This document shows, in pieces, positions 19,520 through 28,199 of a stretch of 64,000 bases of DNA. The stretch's first letter is position 1. Each line of letters starts with the position of its first letter. Under the pieces are notes generated by a model, which saw only the letters and a list, made by a program, of their open reading frames with translations, was not told where the DNA came from and made no database searches. The stretch spans positions 35,965 to 99,964 of the forward strand of contig WRPH01000011.1 in the NCBI GenBank assembly GCA_009773375.1. Direction: 5' to 3'. The translations under genes and the position numbers were made by a program. This DNA comes from Paracoccaceae bacterium. GTDB lineage: Bacteria > Pseudomonadota > Alphaproteobacteria > Rhodobacterales > Rhodobacteraceae.

Positions 19520-19582
19520 GCAAAGCCATTGCCAGCCACCCCCGGCACAGGCTAACTGCCCGCACGCAAACAGGAGTCGCCG

Positions 19583-20125
19583 ATGGAAAAGAACCTCACC
19601 CATATCGCCCTTTTCGCCGCGTTGATCGCGGTGCTGGGTCTTGTGCCGAAGATCGATCTGGCTTCCGGCGTGCCGATCACCGCGCAGTCGCTGGGTATCA
19701 TGCTATGTGGCACCGTGCTGGGGGCCAAACGCGGCGCGCTGGCCGTGCTGCTGTTCCTTGGCCTGACGCTGGCCGGTCTGCCGCTGCTGTCGGGCGGGCG
19801 TGGCGGTTTGGGCGTGCTGGCCTCGCCGACGGTCGGCTATATCATCGGCTTCCCGATCGCCGCATTCGTCACCGGCCTGATCGTGCAGGCATGGAAAGCG
19901 CCAATCCTGCCCGCCGCCGTGGTCGCGGCCTTCCTCGGCGGCTTCGTGCTGCTGAACGCCATTGGCATCCTTGGCATGGCTTTCATGCTGGAAAAAACCC
20001 TGCCCGAGGCCGCCCTGCTCGCCGCCCCCTACCTGATCGGCGACACCATCAAGGCCGTTCTGGCAGGCCTCGTCACCCAGGCCATCGCACAAATGCGCCC
20101 CGACGCGCTGCTGTCGCGCAGCTAA
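19583..20125 (+). CDS. bioY: Biotin transporter substrate-binding subunit BioY
   Basis: A 180-residue membrane protein with about six helices that binds biotin. Seen: the segment VPITAQSLGIMLCGTVLGAK and GLPLLSGGRGGLGVLASPTVG, both characteristic of BioY. It is 63 bp after bioN with CAGGAGTCGCCG before the ATG. Convergent with an acyl-CoA ligase/thiolase pair, a partnership also seen in Bacillus yhfUTS. Confidence 0.94.
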   Translation: MEKNLTHIALFAALIAVLGLVPKIDLASGVPITAQSLGIMLCGTVLGAKRGALAVLLFLGLTLAGLPLLSGGRGGLGVLASPTVGYIIGFPIAAFVTGLIVQAWKAPILPAAVVAAFLGGFVLLNAIGILGMAFMLEKTLPEAALLAAPYLIGDTIKAVLAGLVTQAIAQMRPDALLSRS

Positions 20126-20169
20126 GGCAAGCCCACCCAGCCGCCCCACACCGGGGCGGCCCCTGCCAT

Positions 20170-20231
20170 TTCATCTTGGCCCAAATATCCTCAGGGGGTG
20201 AGGCCGCAGGCCGAGGGGGCAGAAAGCCCCC
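20170..20231 (+). repeat. Family B structured repeat, copy 2
   Basis: TTCATCTTGGCCCAAATATC, then CTCAGGGGG, a short central hairpin (GAGGC CGCA GGCC), GGGGG-CAGAAAG-CCCCC. It lies 44 bp after bioY and before the convergent thiolase gene. Confidence 0.8.
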
Positions 20232-20310
20232 TGATTTTCGTCTGAAAATCGCGGGTCTCAGCGGCTCAACCAAGAAGCCAAATATTACCAAAATCTGAAC
20301 GCCTGATTCT

Positions 20311-20356
20311 AACCCATTGAAATATAGTAAACCATCCCCCTGGCCACACGCGGACA
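20311..20356. repeat. Family D element, copy 3 (46 bp)
   Basis: TAACCCATTGAAATATAGTA and ending TGGCCACACGCGGACA. Its GCGGACA end is only 4 bp from the stop codon of the thiolase gene. Confidence 0.72.
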
Positions 20357-20360
20357 GACC

Positions 20361-21449
20361 CTAACGAGCCACCAGCAAGGCCGTGCCAATCCCCCCCGCC
20401 GCCGCTATCGCCGCCAAGCCCAACCCGGCCTCCAATTCATAAAATAGCCGCACCGCCAGCACCGCCCCCGAGGCCCCGATCGGATGCCCGCGCGCCAGCG
20501 CCCCGCCGCCCGGATTGACCCGCAAAACCTCCAACCCCGCCCCCGCCACGCAAGCCATCGCCTGCACCGCATAGGCCTCCATCACCTCGGCCACCGCCAG
20601 CTGATCCGCCCGAACCCCGGCCCGATCCAACACCGCCCGGATCGCCGCGACCGGCGCCAACCCCGGCTCCACCGGATCGCCGCCCAGCGTCACGCCGCCC
20701 AAAATCCGCATCCCCCGCCCCGCAGCAGACTGATTTGCCGCAATCCGATCCGACACCACCAGCACAAACGCCGCCGCATCCGCCGCCACCGCCGCATTCG
20801 CCGCCGTGATCGCGCCACACACCACCTTCGCCCGCGCCGCCACCGCCGCCGTCAGCCCCCGCGCGAAAGCATCGCGCTCCTGCCCGGCAACCTCCACAAT
20901 CTCGCCGATAGAAACCCGCGCCTTGCGGTGACTTTCCACCGCCCAGCCGTCCTGATCCGCCCGAGAAATCCCCAGCCGCGCCGCCAAAGCCTGCGCCGCC
21001 TCGGCCATGCCCGGATCACGGTCAGGCCAAGGCGTGAAGGCCGCCTGATCGTAAAACACCGCAGGCCCGCCATCAGGATCAGTCCGCAGCCGCAGCGGCC
21101 TGCGCGAATAGCTTTCCACCCCGCCCGCGATCACCGCCGCCGCCGCCCCACTGTCCACCAAGGCCCGCGCCAGCAAAACCGCATCCAGCCCCCCCGCGCA
21201 TTGCCGGTCCACCGACAGCCCCGCCACTCGTTCCGGCAGCCCCGCCGCCAGCGCCACCCGCCGCGCCGGATTGCCGCCCGCCCCCAACGCGTTCGAACAG
21301 ATCAGCTCATCGACCTGCCCCGGCGCAATCCCCGCCGCCTCCAGCAAGGCCAGCACCACCGGCGCGCCCAGATCTTCGATCGACAGCCGCGCAAAAGCCC
21401 CACCGCGCGGCACCACCGCCGTCCGTTTCGCGGCGAGGATCACGCTCAC
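20361..21449 (-). CDS. Thiolase-family acyltransferase linked to biotin transport
   Basis: A 362-residue thiolase. The GTG start overlaps the ligase stop (GTGA, 4 bp). Catalytic Cys is in DRQCAGGLDAVL, and the C-terminal GGGALARGHPIGASGA carries the His; the second Cys motif common in thiolases (CxG near the end) appears as AAGGIGTALL, so the usual C-terminal Cys is missing. That suggests an altered or biosynthetic/condensing activity (inference). Together with the ligase it resembles YhfS/YhfT of Bacillus subtilis, which sit beside a BioY gene. The substrate is unknown. Confidence 0.82.
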   Translation of the reverse strand: MSVILAAKRTAVVPRGGAFARLSIEDLGAPVVLALLEAAGIAPGQVDELICSNALGAGGNPARRVALAAGLPERVAGLSVDRQCAGGLDAVLLARALVDSGAAAAVIAGGVESYSRRPLRLRTDPDGGPAVFYDQAAFTPWPDRDPGMAEAAQALAARLGISRADQDGWAVESHRKARVSIGEIVEVAGQERDAFARGLTAAVAARAKVVCGAITAANAAVAADAAAFVLVVSDRIAANQSAAGRGMRILGGVTLGGDPVEPGLAPVAAIRAVLDRAGVRADQLAVAEVMEAYAVQAMACVAGAGLEVLRVNPGGGALARGHPIGASGAVLAVRLFYELEAGLGLAAIAAAGGIGTALLVAR

Positions 21450-22516
21450 AGCCCGACCTCCCGCGCCAGCCGCTGCAGATCGGTCTTGCCAGAGGCGAGC
21501 ACCGGCCATTCCGCGCGCCAGATCACCGCCCGAGGTGCCTTCAGCGCCCCCAGATGCGTGCGGCAAGCCGCCAGGATTGCGGCCTCTTGCCCCGGATCGC
21601 CCTGCAAAACCGCCAGCATCACCGCCCCGCGCAGCGCATCGGGGCGCGGCAGCACCGCCACCCGCGCCACCCCGGCCAGCCCGGCGATAAAGCCCTCGAT
21701 TTCTTCGGGAAACACGTTCTGATCCGCCACCGTCACCATTCGCCCGGCGCGCCCCGACAGATACAGCAGCCCGCCCTCCAGTCGCCCCATCTCGCCGACG
21801 GAAAGCCAGCCCTGATCCCACTGCGCGCCGCCCCGGTCCGCCCCGGCATAGCCCTGAAACAGATAGGGGCTGCGCACCCAGATTTCGCCCGCGCGCAGAT
21901 CAATCTCCACCCCCGGATATGCCGCACCCACCGAATCTGCCGGCATTCCCGGCGTGCTGAGGCTGATGAAACTGGCTTCCGCCGCGCCGTAAAACTCGCG
22001 CATGTCCGCTCCCGCCAGCGCCGCCCGCAGCCCCGCGTCCAGTTTGGACCCACCGACCAGAATCAGACCCGCCGCCTGCCAGCCCGCCTCGACCAGCAAC
22101 CGCAGCTGCGCAGGCGTGGCATAGATTACCGCGGCCCCGTCCAAGGCTGCGGCCTGCCGGTCCGGCCGCAGCCCGCCCAAAAGCCGCAGTTGCGCGCCCA
22201 AATGCAGCGCCTCCAGCGCGCCATACAGAGCCAGCGAATGCACCAGATCGCCCAAAACCGCCACCTGCCGCCCCGGCCCGATGCCGAACAGGTCCGCGTT
22301 CACCGCAAAGCTGGCAATCCATGACGCCATGCTGCGCCGGATGCGGCGAGGCTGCCCGGATGACCCCGAGGTCAGCGTCTCGAACACCGCCTCGCCTACG
22401 GGTTGCGACCCGACGCCACCGATACGAAACGCCTGCCCCGGCACCGCCAAAGCCGCGCGCAAGGCCCGGTCATCGCCCACCACCTGCGCTTCTGGATGCC
22501 ACCGAAACACCGTCAT
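21446..22516 (-). CDS. Compact AMP-forming acyl-CoA ligase linked to biotin transport
   Basis: A 356-residue adenylate-forming enzyme, much shorter than the usual ~500. Core motifs remain: P-loop TLTSGSSGQPRR, FYGAAE, hinge GRAGRMV, and terminal Lys motif ASGKTDLQR. It likely activates a carboxylic acid as an acyl-AMP/CoA. Start chosen at ATG 22516 (TVFRWHPEAQ); a GTG at 22525 is possible. It is coupled to the thiolase by a 4-bp overlap and follows aroQ after 52 bp. Confidence 0.8.
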   Translation of the reverse strand: MTVFRWHPEAQVVGDDRALRAALAVPGQAFRIGGVGSQPVGEAVFETLTSGSSGQPRRIRRSMASWIASFAVNADLFGIGPGRQVAVLGDLVHSLALYGALEALHLGAQLRLLGGLRPDRQAAALDGAAVIYATPAQLRLLVEAGWQAAGLILVGGSKLDAGLRAALAGADMREFYGAAEASFISLSTPGMPADSVGAAYPGVEIDLRAGEIWVRSPYLFQGYAGADRGGAQWDQGWLSVGEMGRLEGGLLYLSGRAGRMVTVADQNVFPEEIEGFIAGLAGVARVAVLPRPDALRGAVMLAVLQGDPGQEAAILAACRTHLGALKAPRAVIWRAEWPVLASGKTDLQRLAREVGL

Positions 22517-22568
22517 CCGTGACACCACATCGCCGCCCGTTCGCGATCCATCCGGCCCCGCACCACCT

Positions 22569-23009
22569 TCAAGCTGCCAGCAGCGACACCATCCGCCGCA
22601 GCGCCAGCGCATAGCCTTCGGTGCCGAAACCCGCGATCACCCCCTCGGCGCGGCTGGACACGAACGAATGATGCCGGAACGCCTCGCGCTTGTGGATGTT
22701 GGAGATATGCACCTCCAGCACAGGCCCCTCGAAGGCGTTCAGCGCATCCAGAATCGCCACCGAGGTATGCGAATAGGCCCCCGGATTGATGATGATCCCT
22801 GCCGCCGATTGCCGGGCCTCCTGAATCCAGTCGACCAGCTGGCCCTCGTGGTTGGATTGCGCGCAATGCACCTGCACCTGCAACTGATCGGCCAGTGCCG
22901 CCAGTTGCGCCGCCACATCTGCCAGCGTTTCATGCCCGTAAATCTCGGGTTGCCGCAGCCCCAGCAGGTTCAGGTTGGGGCCATTCAAGACATAGATCGG
23001 CTTGGTCAT
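22569..23009 (-). CDS. aroQ: Type II 3-dehydroquinate dehydratase
   Basis: A 146-residue shikimate-pathway enzyme removing water from 3-dehydroquinate. Seen: [17 protein letters not shown] at the N-terminus (active-site Tyr), [24 protein letters not shown]-like [12 protein letters not shown], and the His in FRHHSF. Length and motifs are standard. It is upstream of the ligase/thiolase pair on the same strand. Confidence 0.96.
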   Translation of the reverse strand: MTKPIYVLNGPNLNLLGLRQPEIYGHETLADVAAQLAALADQLQVQVHCAQSNHEGQLVDWIQEARQSAAGIIINPGAYSHTSVAILDALNAFEGPVLEVHISNIHKREAFRHHSFVSSRAEGVIAGFGTEGYALALRRMVSLLAA

Positions 23010-23173
23010 CCGGGGCTTCCTTCGCAGCTTTTCTCAGACTTAGCGCATCTGACCGCCGCCGCAAAGTGCCGTGGTTTGGCAAGCGCCAATGAAAAACGCG
23101 CCTCCCGTGGGGGGAGGCGCGCAAGTTAGGCCGCCGGTCTTGGGGACCAGCCGTCAGGGAGACAGCAACAGGC

Positions 23174-24052
23174 TCAGGCGACCTTTTCCAGTACAACTTC
23201 CGGGGCGATTTCCGGGGCAATGCCCAGCGCGCGGACGACATCGCGGGTCAGTTCCGGGCGGTTCAGGGTGTAGAAGTGCAGGTCTTCCACACCGCCTTCG
23301 AGCAGACGCGAGCACAGCGTGGTGCATTGCGTCAGCGCCAGCAAGTCTTCGCGGCCATCACGCTTGGCGGCGGCAAAGCCTTCGTCCAGCCGCTGCGGAA
23401 CGCTGGTGCCGCAGCGGGCGGCGAATTTCTTGGTACCGTCCCAGGACTGGATCGGCAAAATACCCGGAATGATCGGCGCGGTGATCCCAGCCTTTACGCA
23501 GGCATCGCGGAAGCGGAAGAACGTGTCGGCCTCGAAGAAAAACTGCGTGATCGCGCTGGTTGCCCCGGCGTCGATCTTACGCTTCAGCCAAGTCACGTCG
23601 GCGAATTTGTCGGCGGCATCCGGGTGCGGCTCGGGGTAGGCACCGACGCGCAGCTTGAATTTGCCGGTTTTCGCCAGCGCTTCGACCAGTTCCACCGACG
23701 AGGCAAACCCGTCCTTATGGGCGGTAAAGCGTTCCGCCCCTTTCGGCGCATCGCCGCGCAGCGCGACGATCTCGGTCACGCCAACATCGGCGTAAGCCTC
23801 GGCAATCTCAAGGGTTTCGGCGCGGCTGGCATCAACGCATGTCAGATGTGCGGCCACATTCAGCCCGTAATTGCGCTTGATCGCCCCCACCGCTTCGTGC
23901 GTCAGTTTGCGGGTGGTGCCGCCTGCGCCATAGGTCACCGAGACGAAATTCGGTGCCATAGGAGCCAGCACCTGCACGGTTTCCCACAGCTTGAACGAGG
24001 CGTCCAGGGACTGCGGCGGGAAGAATTCGAACGAGATGCGCGGTGCGGACAT
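23174..24052 (-). CDS. metF: 5,10-methylenetetrahydrofolate reductase
   Basis: A 292-residue FAD enzyme making 5-methyltetrahydrofolate for methionine synthesis. Seen: ISFEFFPPQS, FVSVTYGAGGTTR, VALRGDAPKG and ITQFFFEADTFFRF. Divergent from metR; a perfect MetR box lies 48 bp upstream of the ATG. Confidence 0.96.
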   Translation of the reverse strand: MSAPRISFEFFPPQSLDASFKLWETVQVLAPMAPNFVSVTYGAGGTTRKLTHEAVGAIKRNYGLNVAAHLTCVDASRAETLEIAEAYADVGVTEIVALRGDAPKGAERFTAHKDGFASSVELVEALAKTGKFKLRVGAYPEPHPDAADKFADVTWLKRKIDAGATSAITQFFFEADTFFRFRDACVKAGITAPIIPGILPIQSWDGTKKFAARCGTSVPQRLDEGFAAAKRDGREDLLALTQCTTLCSRLLEGGVEDLHFYTLNRPELTRDVVRALGIAPEIAPEVVLEKVA

Positions 24053-24099
24053 GGGGTAGGCTCCTTTTGCTTGACCCGGTTATGCCAGTATCGATAAAA

Positions 24100-24112
24100 T
24101 GAATCCAATTCA
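24100..24112. promoter_or_regulatory. Predicted MetR box
   Basis: TGAATCCAATTCA exactly fits the MetR consensus TGAA-N5-TTCA, extended to the 15-bp palindrome ATGAATCCAATTCAT (24099-24113). It lies in the 90-bp gap between metF and metR, so it probably controls both. Confidence 0.82.
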
Positions 24113-24142
24113 TAGTTTTCAACATAAACATGAGAATGGCAC

Positions 24143-25063
24143 ATGTATCTGGAACTCCGCCACCTGCGCACCATCCGCGCCATCCATCAGGCCGGTGGCC
24201 TTGCCCGCGCGGCTGACCTGATGAACATGACGCAATCGGCGCTGTCGCATCAGGTGGCGGGGCTGGAGGCGCAGGTGGGGATGGAGCTGTTCGTGCGGCG
24301 GTCCAAGCCGATGACGCTGTCAGCGGCGGGCATCCGCATGTTGCGTGCAGCGGAACGCATCTTGCCGGAAATCACCGCACTGGAGGAGGAATTCCGTGCG
24401 CTGCAAGCCGGCAAGACTGGCCGCTTGCACATCGCCATCCAGTGCCACGCCTGCTTTGACTGGCTGTTCCCGGTGCTGGGACTGTTCCGCCACGCCTGGC
24501 CGGAGGTTGATGTCGATATCCGCGCGGGGCTCGCGTTTGACAGCTTCCCCGCCCTGCTGCGCGAAGAGGTCGATCTGGTGATTTCCTCCAACCCTGAACC
24601 GCTGGCGGGCATCACCTTTACCCCACTGTTTGATTATCACCCGATGTTCATCGCCTCGGCGCAAAACCCGCTGGCCGCCAAAGCGGTGATCGAGGCGGAA
24701 GATTTCCGCGATCAGACCCTGCTGACTTACCCGGTGCCGCGCGACAAGCTGGACGTATTCACCGAACTGCTGACCCCCGCCAAGATCGAGCCTCGCGCCC
24801 AGCGCCAGGTCGAGCTGACGGCGGTGATTCTGATGCTGGTCGGCAGCAATCGCGGCGTGGCGGTGCTGCCCGATTGGGTGCTGCGCGATGTGAAATCCAA
24901 CGCCGATTACGTCACCCGCCCGCTGGCCCCGCCGCCCGGCAAATCGGGCAGCATCACCAAACGGCTTTTCGCCGCCACCCGCGAAGAAGACGAGGCGAAA
25001 CCCTATATCGCGCATTTTCAGCGGCTGGGCCGGTCCGAGGCGGTAAAGCTGCAACGCGGCTGA
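24143..25063 (+). CDS. metR: LysR-family regulator MetR
   Basis: A 306-residue LysR protein. N-terminal winged helix-turn-helix: LARAADLMNMTQSALSHQVA. The effector domain includes RLHIAIQCHACFDWLFPVLG, characteristic of MetR, which senses homocysteine. Divergent from metF across a perfect MetR site. Confidence 0.93.
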   Translation: MYLELRHLRTIRAIHQAGGLARAADLMNMTQSALSHQVAGLEAQVGMELFVRRSKPMTLSAAGIRMLRAAERILPEITALEEEFRALQAGKTGRLHIAIQCHACFDWLFPVLGLFRHAWPEVDVDIRAGLAFDSFPALLREEVDLVISSNPEPLAGITFTPLFDYHPMFIASAQNPLAAKAVIEAEDFRDQTLLTYPVPRDKLDVFTELLTPAKIEPRAQRQVELTAVILMLVGSNRGVAVLPDWVLRDVKSNADYVTRPLAPPPGKSGSITKRLFAATREEDEAKPYIAHFQRLGRSEAVKLQRG

Positions 25064-25100
25064 CCGCGATTTGAACTAATCAGTCTGGAATCTGGCTTGA

Positions 25101-25120
25101 ATAGTAAGCAGGCTTATTAT
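25101..25120. promoter_or_regulatory. Predicted MarR-family operator
   Basis: Inverted repeat ATAGTAAGC-AG-GCTTATTAT: 9-bp arms with one mismatched pair, 11 bp upstream of the MarR-family gene. The right arm contains TATTAT, which could be a -10 element. The position fits autorepression of the marR-emrAB operon. Confidence 0.62.
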
Positions 25121-25131
25121 ATCTACCCCCT

Positions 25132-25593
25132 ATGAAACACGAACAAGACCAGCTTGGCCCCCTGCTGCACGATGCCGCCCGCTTGGTGCGCAAACGCTTT
25201 GCCCAGCGCGCGGCGGCCTATGGGCTTTCGTCCGCACAATGGCGGCTGCTGGCCGTGGTGCTGCGCGAAGGTCGCGTGGCGCAGGCCCGCATTGCCGACC
25301 GGCTTGAAATCGAACCGATTTCGGTGTCGCGGCTGGTGGACCGCATGGAGCAGGCAGGCTGGGTCACGCGCCAGGCCGACCCCGATGACCGCCGCGTGCG
25401 GGTGATCGTGGCCACCGACCGCACGCTAGCCATCCGCAATGATCTGAAATCCATGGCCGATTCCGTCTATGCCGAGGCTCTTTCCGCCTTGTCGCCCGAT
25501 GCGCGACAAGCCCTGCTGACCGGGCTTGCCGCCGTGAACCAAACGCTTTCAACCGCCGTCTGCGCCGCCGCGACGAATGCCAAGGACGACTGA
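25132..25593 (+). CDS. MarR-family repressor of the adjacent efflux pump
   Basis: A 153-residue MarR protein with winged helix motifs ARIADRLEIEPISVSRLVDR and the wing DPDDRRVRVIV. It heads an operon with emrA-like and emrB-like genes; its stop is 1 nt before the emrA ATG. By analogy with EmrR it should repress the pump until a ligand binds. Confidence 0.9.
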   Translation: MKHEQDQLGPLLHDAARLVRKRFAQRAAAYGLSSAQWRLLAVVLREGRVAQARIADRLEIEPISVSRLVDRMEQAGWVTRQADPDDRRVRVIVATDRTLAIRNDLKSMADSVYAEALSALSPDARQALLTGLAAVNQTLSTAVCAAATNAKDD

Positions 25594-25594
25594 C

Positions 25595-26650
25595 ATGACC
25601 ACGCCTTCCCCCACCCCGCGCAAGAAACGCCGTGGCCTGATGATCGCCGGGCCGCTGGTGCTGCTGGTCGCGGCGGGCGGCTATTGGCTGATGGGCGGGC
25701 GCTATGAGGAAACCGAAAACGCCTATCTGCATCAGGCGCGGATTTCTGTCGCCTCCTCGGTGGCGGGGCGGATCGACAAGGTACTGATCAGCGAAAACCA
25801 GACCATTGCCGCTGGTGATGTGCTGTTTCAGGTCGATGCCGTGCCGTTCCGGCTGGCGCTGGCACAGGCGGAAACTGCGGTTGTTGCCGCCCGCATTGGG
25901 GTCGAGCAGTTGAAACTGGCGCATCAGACCGCGCTGGCACAGCTGAAGCTGGCCGAGGATGAGGCCGCCTATCAAAGCGCCGAACGCATCCGGCAGGAAA
26001 ATCTGGTCGCCAAGGGCGTCACCACCGACACGCAGCTGGAAGACGCCCGCCACGCCGAAACCCGCGCGCTGGATCAACTGGACCTCGCGCGCCAAAGCGT
26101 CGCCATGGCGCTGGCCGCGATTGGCGGCGACCCCGCCACCCCAACCGACCGCCACCCTGCCGTGCAGGCCGCCAGCATTGCCCGCGATCAGGCCGCCTAT
26201 CATCTGGCCAATTCGGTGGTGAAGGCCGCCGCCGATGGCGTGATCTATCAGGCATCGTCGTTCAAACCGGGGCAAATGGTGGCCGCAGGGCAAAGCCTGT
26301 TTGCGCTGGTGCAGACCGGTGATGTCTGGATCGACGCCAATTTCAAGGAAACCCAGCTGGCCCATATCGCCGCAGGACAGCCCGCCGAAATCAGCTTTGA
26401 TCAGGATTCAAGCCGCAAGCTGGAAGCCGTGGTCGAAGCGATTGGCGCAGGCACCGGGTCTGAATTCTCGCTGCTGCCGGCACAGAACGCCACCGGCAAC
26501 TGGGTCAAAGTCACCCAGCGCGTGCCGGTGCGGCTGCGGCTGAAGAACCCGGCGGATGCGGCGGGGCTGGCTTCGGGCATTTCGGCGCGGGTGTCGGTTG
26601 ATACCGGGCAAAGCCGCAGCCTGTCCGATCTGATTCCGTTCGTGAACTGA
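25595..26650 (+). CDS. HlyD-family membrane fusion protein (EmrA type)
   Basis: A 351-residue adaptor. A basic N-terminus (RKKRR) precedes one membrane helix (GLMIAGPLVLLVAAGGYWLM). Then come YEETENAYLHQARISVASSV and AGRIDKVLISENQTIAAGD (lipoyl half), a coiled-coil hairpin around residues 90-170, and the second half-motif with FKPGQMVAAGQSLFALV. It bridges the inner-membrane pump to an outer-membrane channel. Start ATG 25595 is favoured because an earlier in-frame ATG lies inside marR. Confidence 0.92.
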   Translation: MTTPSPTPRKKRRGLMIAGPLVLLVAAGGYWLMGGRYEETENAYLHQARISVASSVAGRIDKVLISENQTIAAGDVLFQVDAVPFRLALAQAETAVVAARIGVEQLKLAHQTALAQLKLAEDEAAYQSAERIRQENLVAKGVTTDTQLEDARHAETRALDQLDLARQSVAMALAAIGGDPATPTDRHPAVQAASIARDQAAYHLANSVVKAAADGVIYQASSFKPGQMVAAGQSLFALVQTGDVWIDANFKETQLAHIAAGQPAEISFDQDSSRKLEAVVEAIGAGTGSEFSLLPAQNATGNWVKVTQRVPVRLRLKNPADAAGLASGISARVSVDTGQSRSLSDLIPFVN

Positions 26651-26654
26651 TCCG

Positions 26655-28196
26655 ATGGCCGCCGCCGCCGCCATCACAGGCACCGAGCCCGACGTGCCGC
26701 ACAAGGGCCTGATCACGCTGTCGATCATGCTGGCCACCATCATGCAGGTGCTCGATACCACCATCGCCAACGTCGCCCTGCCAACGATGACCGGCGATCT
26801 GGGGGCCAGTCAGGATACCATCAACTGGGTGCTGACCAGCTATATCGTCGCCGCAGCGATCATGACCCCCGCCACCGGCTGGATTTCCGACAAGATCGGC
26901 AAGCGCGAGTTCTTTCTGATTTCGATTGCCGGCTTCATCGCAACCTCGATGGCCTGCGGCATTGCGTGGAACCTGAACTCCATGGTCGCGTTCCGGCTGC
27001 TGCAAGGCGTGTTCGGCGCGGCGATCGTGCCGCTGTCGCAAACCTTCCTGCTCGATATCAACAGCCGCGAAAAGGCCGGTCAGGCGATGGCGATGTGGGG
27101 CGCGGGCATCATGATCGGCCCGATCATCGGCCCGACGCTGGGCGGCTGGCTGACCGAAAGCTTCAACTGGCGCTGGGTGTTCTTCATCAACCTGCCGGTC
27201 GGCATCATCGCGTTTCTGGGCTGTGCCGCCTACCTGCCGCGCAGTGAACGCCGTCCGCGCCGCTTTGACGTGTTCGGCTTTTTCATGCTGTCGATGGGCA
27301 TCGGCGCGCTGCAAATGATGCTGGATCGCGGCGGCGAGGTCGATTGGTTCGCCGCAACCGAGACCTGGATTTACCTGTTTCTGTGCTTGACCGGGTTCTG
27401 GGTGTTTGTGCTGCACATCATCGGCGCTGAAAAACCCTTTCTCGACCCACAGATGTTCGTGGATCGCAACTATGCCACCGGACTGCTGTTCACCTTCATT
27501 GTCGGCGTGATCCTGCTGTCTTCACTGGCGCTGCTGCCGCCAATGCTGGCGCGAATTTACGGCTATCCCACCATCACCATCGGCCTTGTGATGGGGCCGC
27601 GTGGGGTTGGCACGATGATTTCGATGATCATGGTCGGGCGGCTGATGAAAGTGGTCGATTCGCGCATCCTGATGACGGTCGGACTGCTACTGACCGCCGC
27701 CTCGCTGCATTACATGACCGGGTTTTCACCGCAGATGGGCTCTGGCCCGATCATCTGGACCGGGGTGCTGCAAGGGCTGGGCCTTGGCCTGGTCTTCGTG
27801 CCGATGTCCACCATCGCCTTTGCCACCATGGCCCCGCATTACCGCGCTGATGCCACCAGCCTGTTCAGCCTTGTGCGCAACATCGGCTCGTCGATCGGGA
27901 TTTCCGTCGTCTCTGTGATGCTGGCGCGGAATATTCAGGTCAACCATGCCGATCTGGGGGCGGCGATTTCGCCCTATAACCCCAACCTGCTGGCCGCCAC
28001 CGCCGGTGCGCGAACCCTGACCACCTTGCAGCAGATGGACGGGCTGGTGACGCAACAAGCGCTGATGATCAGCTATATCAATGACTTCAAGCTGATGATG
28101 CTCATCACGCTGGCGGCCATTCCGCTGATCTGGGTGTTGCGCAAGCCGGTGGCCCACACGCTGCCCGCCGGCCAGGCACCCATCGCACACGACTAA
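26655..28196 (+). CDS. DHA2-family efflux MFS permease (EmrB type)
   Basis: A 513-residue 14-helix drug:H+ antiporter. Helix 1 shows the DHA2 motif QVLDTTIANVALPTM, loop 2-3 GWISDKIGKREFF, and helix 5 AGIMIGPIIGPTLGGWLTE. It starts 4 bp after emrA and pairs with it as an EmrAB-type pump. The outer-membrane TolC partner is not in the window. Confidence 0.93.
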   Translation: MAAAAAITGTEPDVPHKGLITLSIMLATIMQVLDTTIANVALPTMTGDLGASQDTINWVLTSYIVAAAIMTPATGWISDKIGKREFFLISIAGFIATSMACGIAWNLNSMVAFRLLQGVFGAAIVPLSQTFLLDINSREKAGQAMAMWGAGIMIGPIIGPTLGGWLTESFNWRWVFFINLPVGIIAFLGCAAYLPRSERRPRRFDVFGFFMLSMGIGALQMMLDRGGEVDWFAATETWIYLFLCLTGFWVFVLHIIGAEKPFLDPQMFVDRNYATGLLFTFIVGVILLSSLALLPPMLARIYGYPTITIGLVMGPRGVGTMISMIMVGRLMKVVDSRILMTVGLLLTAASLHYMTGFSPQMGSGPIIWTGVLQGLGLGLVFVPMSTIAFATMAPHYRADATSLFSLVRNIGSSIGISVVSVMLARNIQVNHADLGAAISPYNPNLLAATAGARTLTTLQQMDGLVTQQALMISYINDFKLMMLITLAAIPLIWVLRKPVAHTLPAGQAPIAHD

Positions 28197-28199
28197 GGC

